Shown in pieces: positions 21,904-22,048 of a stretch of DNA of 22,048 bases (positions are counted from its first letter, which is position 1; the number at the start of each line of letters is the position of its first letter). The notes beneath the pieces are model-generated. The model ran no database searches. It was not told the origin of the DNA and saw nothing but the letters and a program-made list of their open reading frames with translations. Source of the DNA: CAYZJB01 sp964602985 (GTDB lineage Bacteria > CLD3 > SB21); assembly GCA_964602985.1 (NCBI GenBank), contig CAZRTJ010000037.1:1-22048 (forward strand), written 5' to 3'. The position numbers and the translations under genes are program-made.

Positions 21904-22048
21904 ATGAGATCGTATTCTGCATTATTCGCTTGGGCTATTCTGACCGGCGCATCAGTGTGCGCCCAGCAATCCCGCGGGCTCAAGCTCATCGCCAAAGACG
22001 CCAAAGGCATCCCGCAGGAAGTGCGTGTGTACGATAAGACGTATGCCG
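21904..22048 (+). CDS. Secreted protein, partial; probable caspase-like (C14) N terminus
   Basis: Only 48 codons are present before the window ends. The start is firm: GGAGGG lies five bases before the ATG. A signal peptide covers about residues 1-21 (MRSYSALFAWAILTGASVCA, then QQ). The mature part begins SRGLKLIAKDAKG and ends in VRVYDKTYA at the window edge. In secreted caspase-family proteins of this bacterial branch a similar segment with KTYA leads directly into the first strand of the caspase fold (LVIGI-type). That strand would lie outside the window. The call is therefore a guess from the lead-in sequence; export is well supported. Confidence 0.6.
   Translation, partial: MRSYSALFAWAILTGASVCAQQSRGLKLIAKDAKGIPQEVRVYDKTYA

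Overview
The window looks like a piece of a bacterial chromosome from the FCB superphylum, most probably an Ignavibacteria/Kapabacteria-like lineage. The evidence is indirect: a DUF5683 protein, secreted proteins with short signal peptides ending in Ala-Gln, a carboxypeptidase-regulatory-like domain, an outer-membrane beta-barrel and Bacteroidota-style signalling proteins. There are no rRNA or tRNA genes and no marker that fixes the taxon. Genes are packed tightly, often with 4-bp ATGA stop/start overlaps, and both strands are used.

Layout. (a) 1-2404: a zinc-ribbon membrane protein faces the mnmA-panB pair (tRNA 2-thiolation, pantothenate synthesis), which has a clear promoter of its own. 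(b) 2416-9014: a nine-gene minus-strand run. In transcription order it encodes an unknown secreted and anchored protein, a STAS anti-anti-sigma factor, a histone-deacetylase-family hydrolase, DUF5683, a receiver-histidine kinase, a CofG-like radical SAM enzyme, uracil phosphoribosyltransferase, an RsbW-like anti-sigma kinase and a small beta-barrel. It ends at a strong intrinsic terminator. (c) 9034-13513: plus-strand housekeeping genes ppk2, gatC, pyrG and nadB. (d) 13535-17623: an ArsR repressor, a coiled-coil protein, a membrane-anchored transglutaminase-like protein, a DedA protein, a short secreted carboxypeptidase-regulatory-like protein and trmO. (e) 17620-21480: the most unusual part, a four-gene minus-strand operon whose reading frames all overlap: XRE-type regulator, cyclodipeptide-synthase-like enzyme, sodium:solute symporter and YkgJ-type Cys-cluster protein. 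(f) 21481-22048: a repeat element made of nested GC-rich inverted repeats, then the start of a secreted, probably caspase-like protein.

The main discovery candidate is (e). The middle enzyme keeps the Ser, Tyr and Glu pattern of tRNA-dependent cyclodipeptide synthases. It combines Asn at the position that marks the NYH subfamily with Tyr-Pro, which marks the XYP subfamily. It is translationally coupled to a regulator with an unrecognised C-terminal domain and to a sodium-coupled transporter. The operon promoter carries two direct repeats exactly 42 bp apart, one covering the -35 box. This suggests a self-regulated system that makes a cyclodipeptide or related aminoacyl-tRNA-derived product and handles its transport.

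A second pattern is that several genes (mnmA, gatC, the 16664 gene and perhaps arsR) have sigma70-like promoters whose -10 box lies only 6-9 bases before the start codon. This predicts leaderless or nearly leaderless mRNAs alongside genes with good Shine-Dalgarno sites. All functions are read from sequence motifs without database searches.
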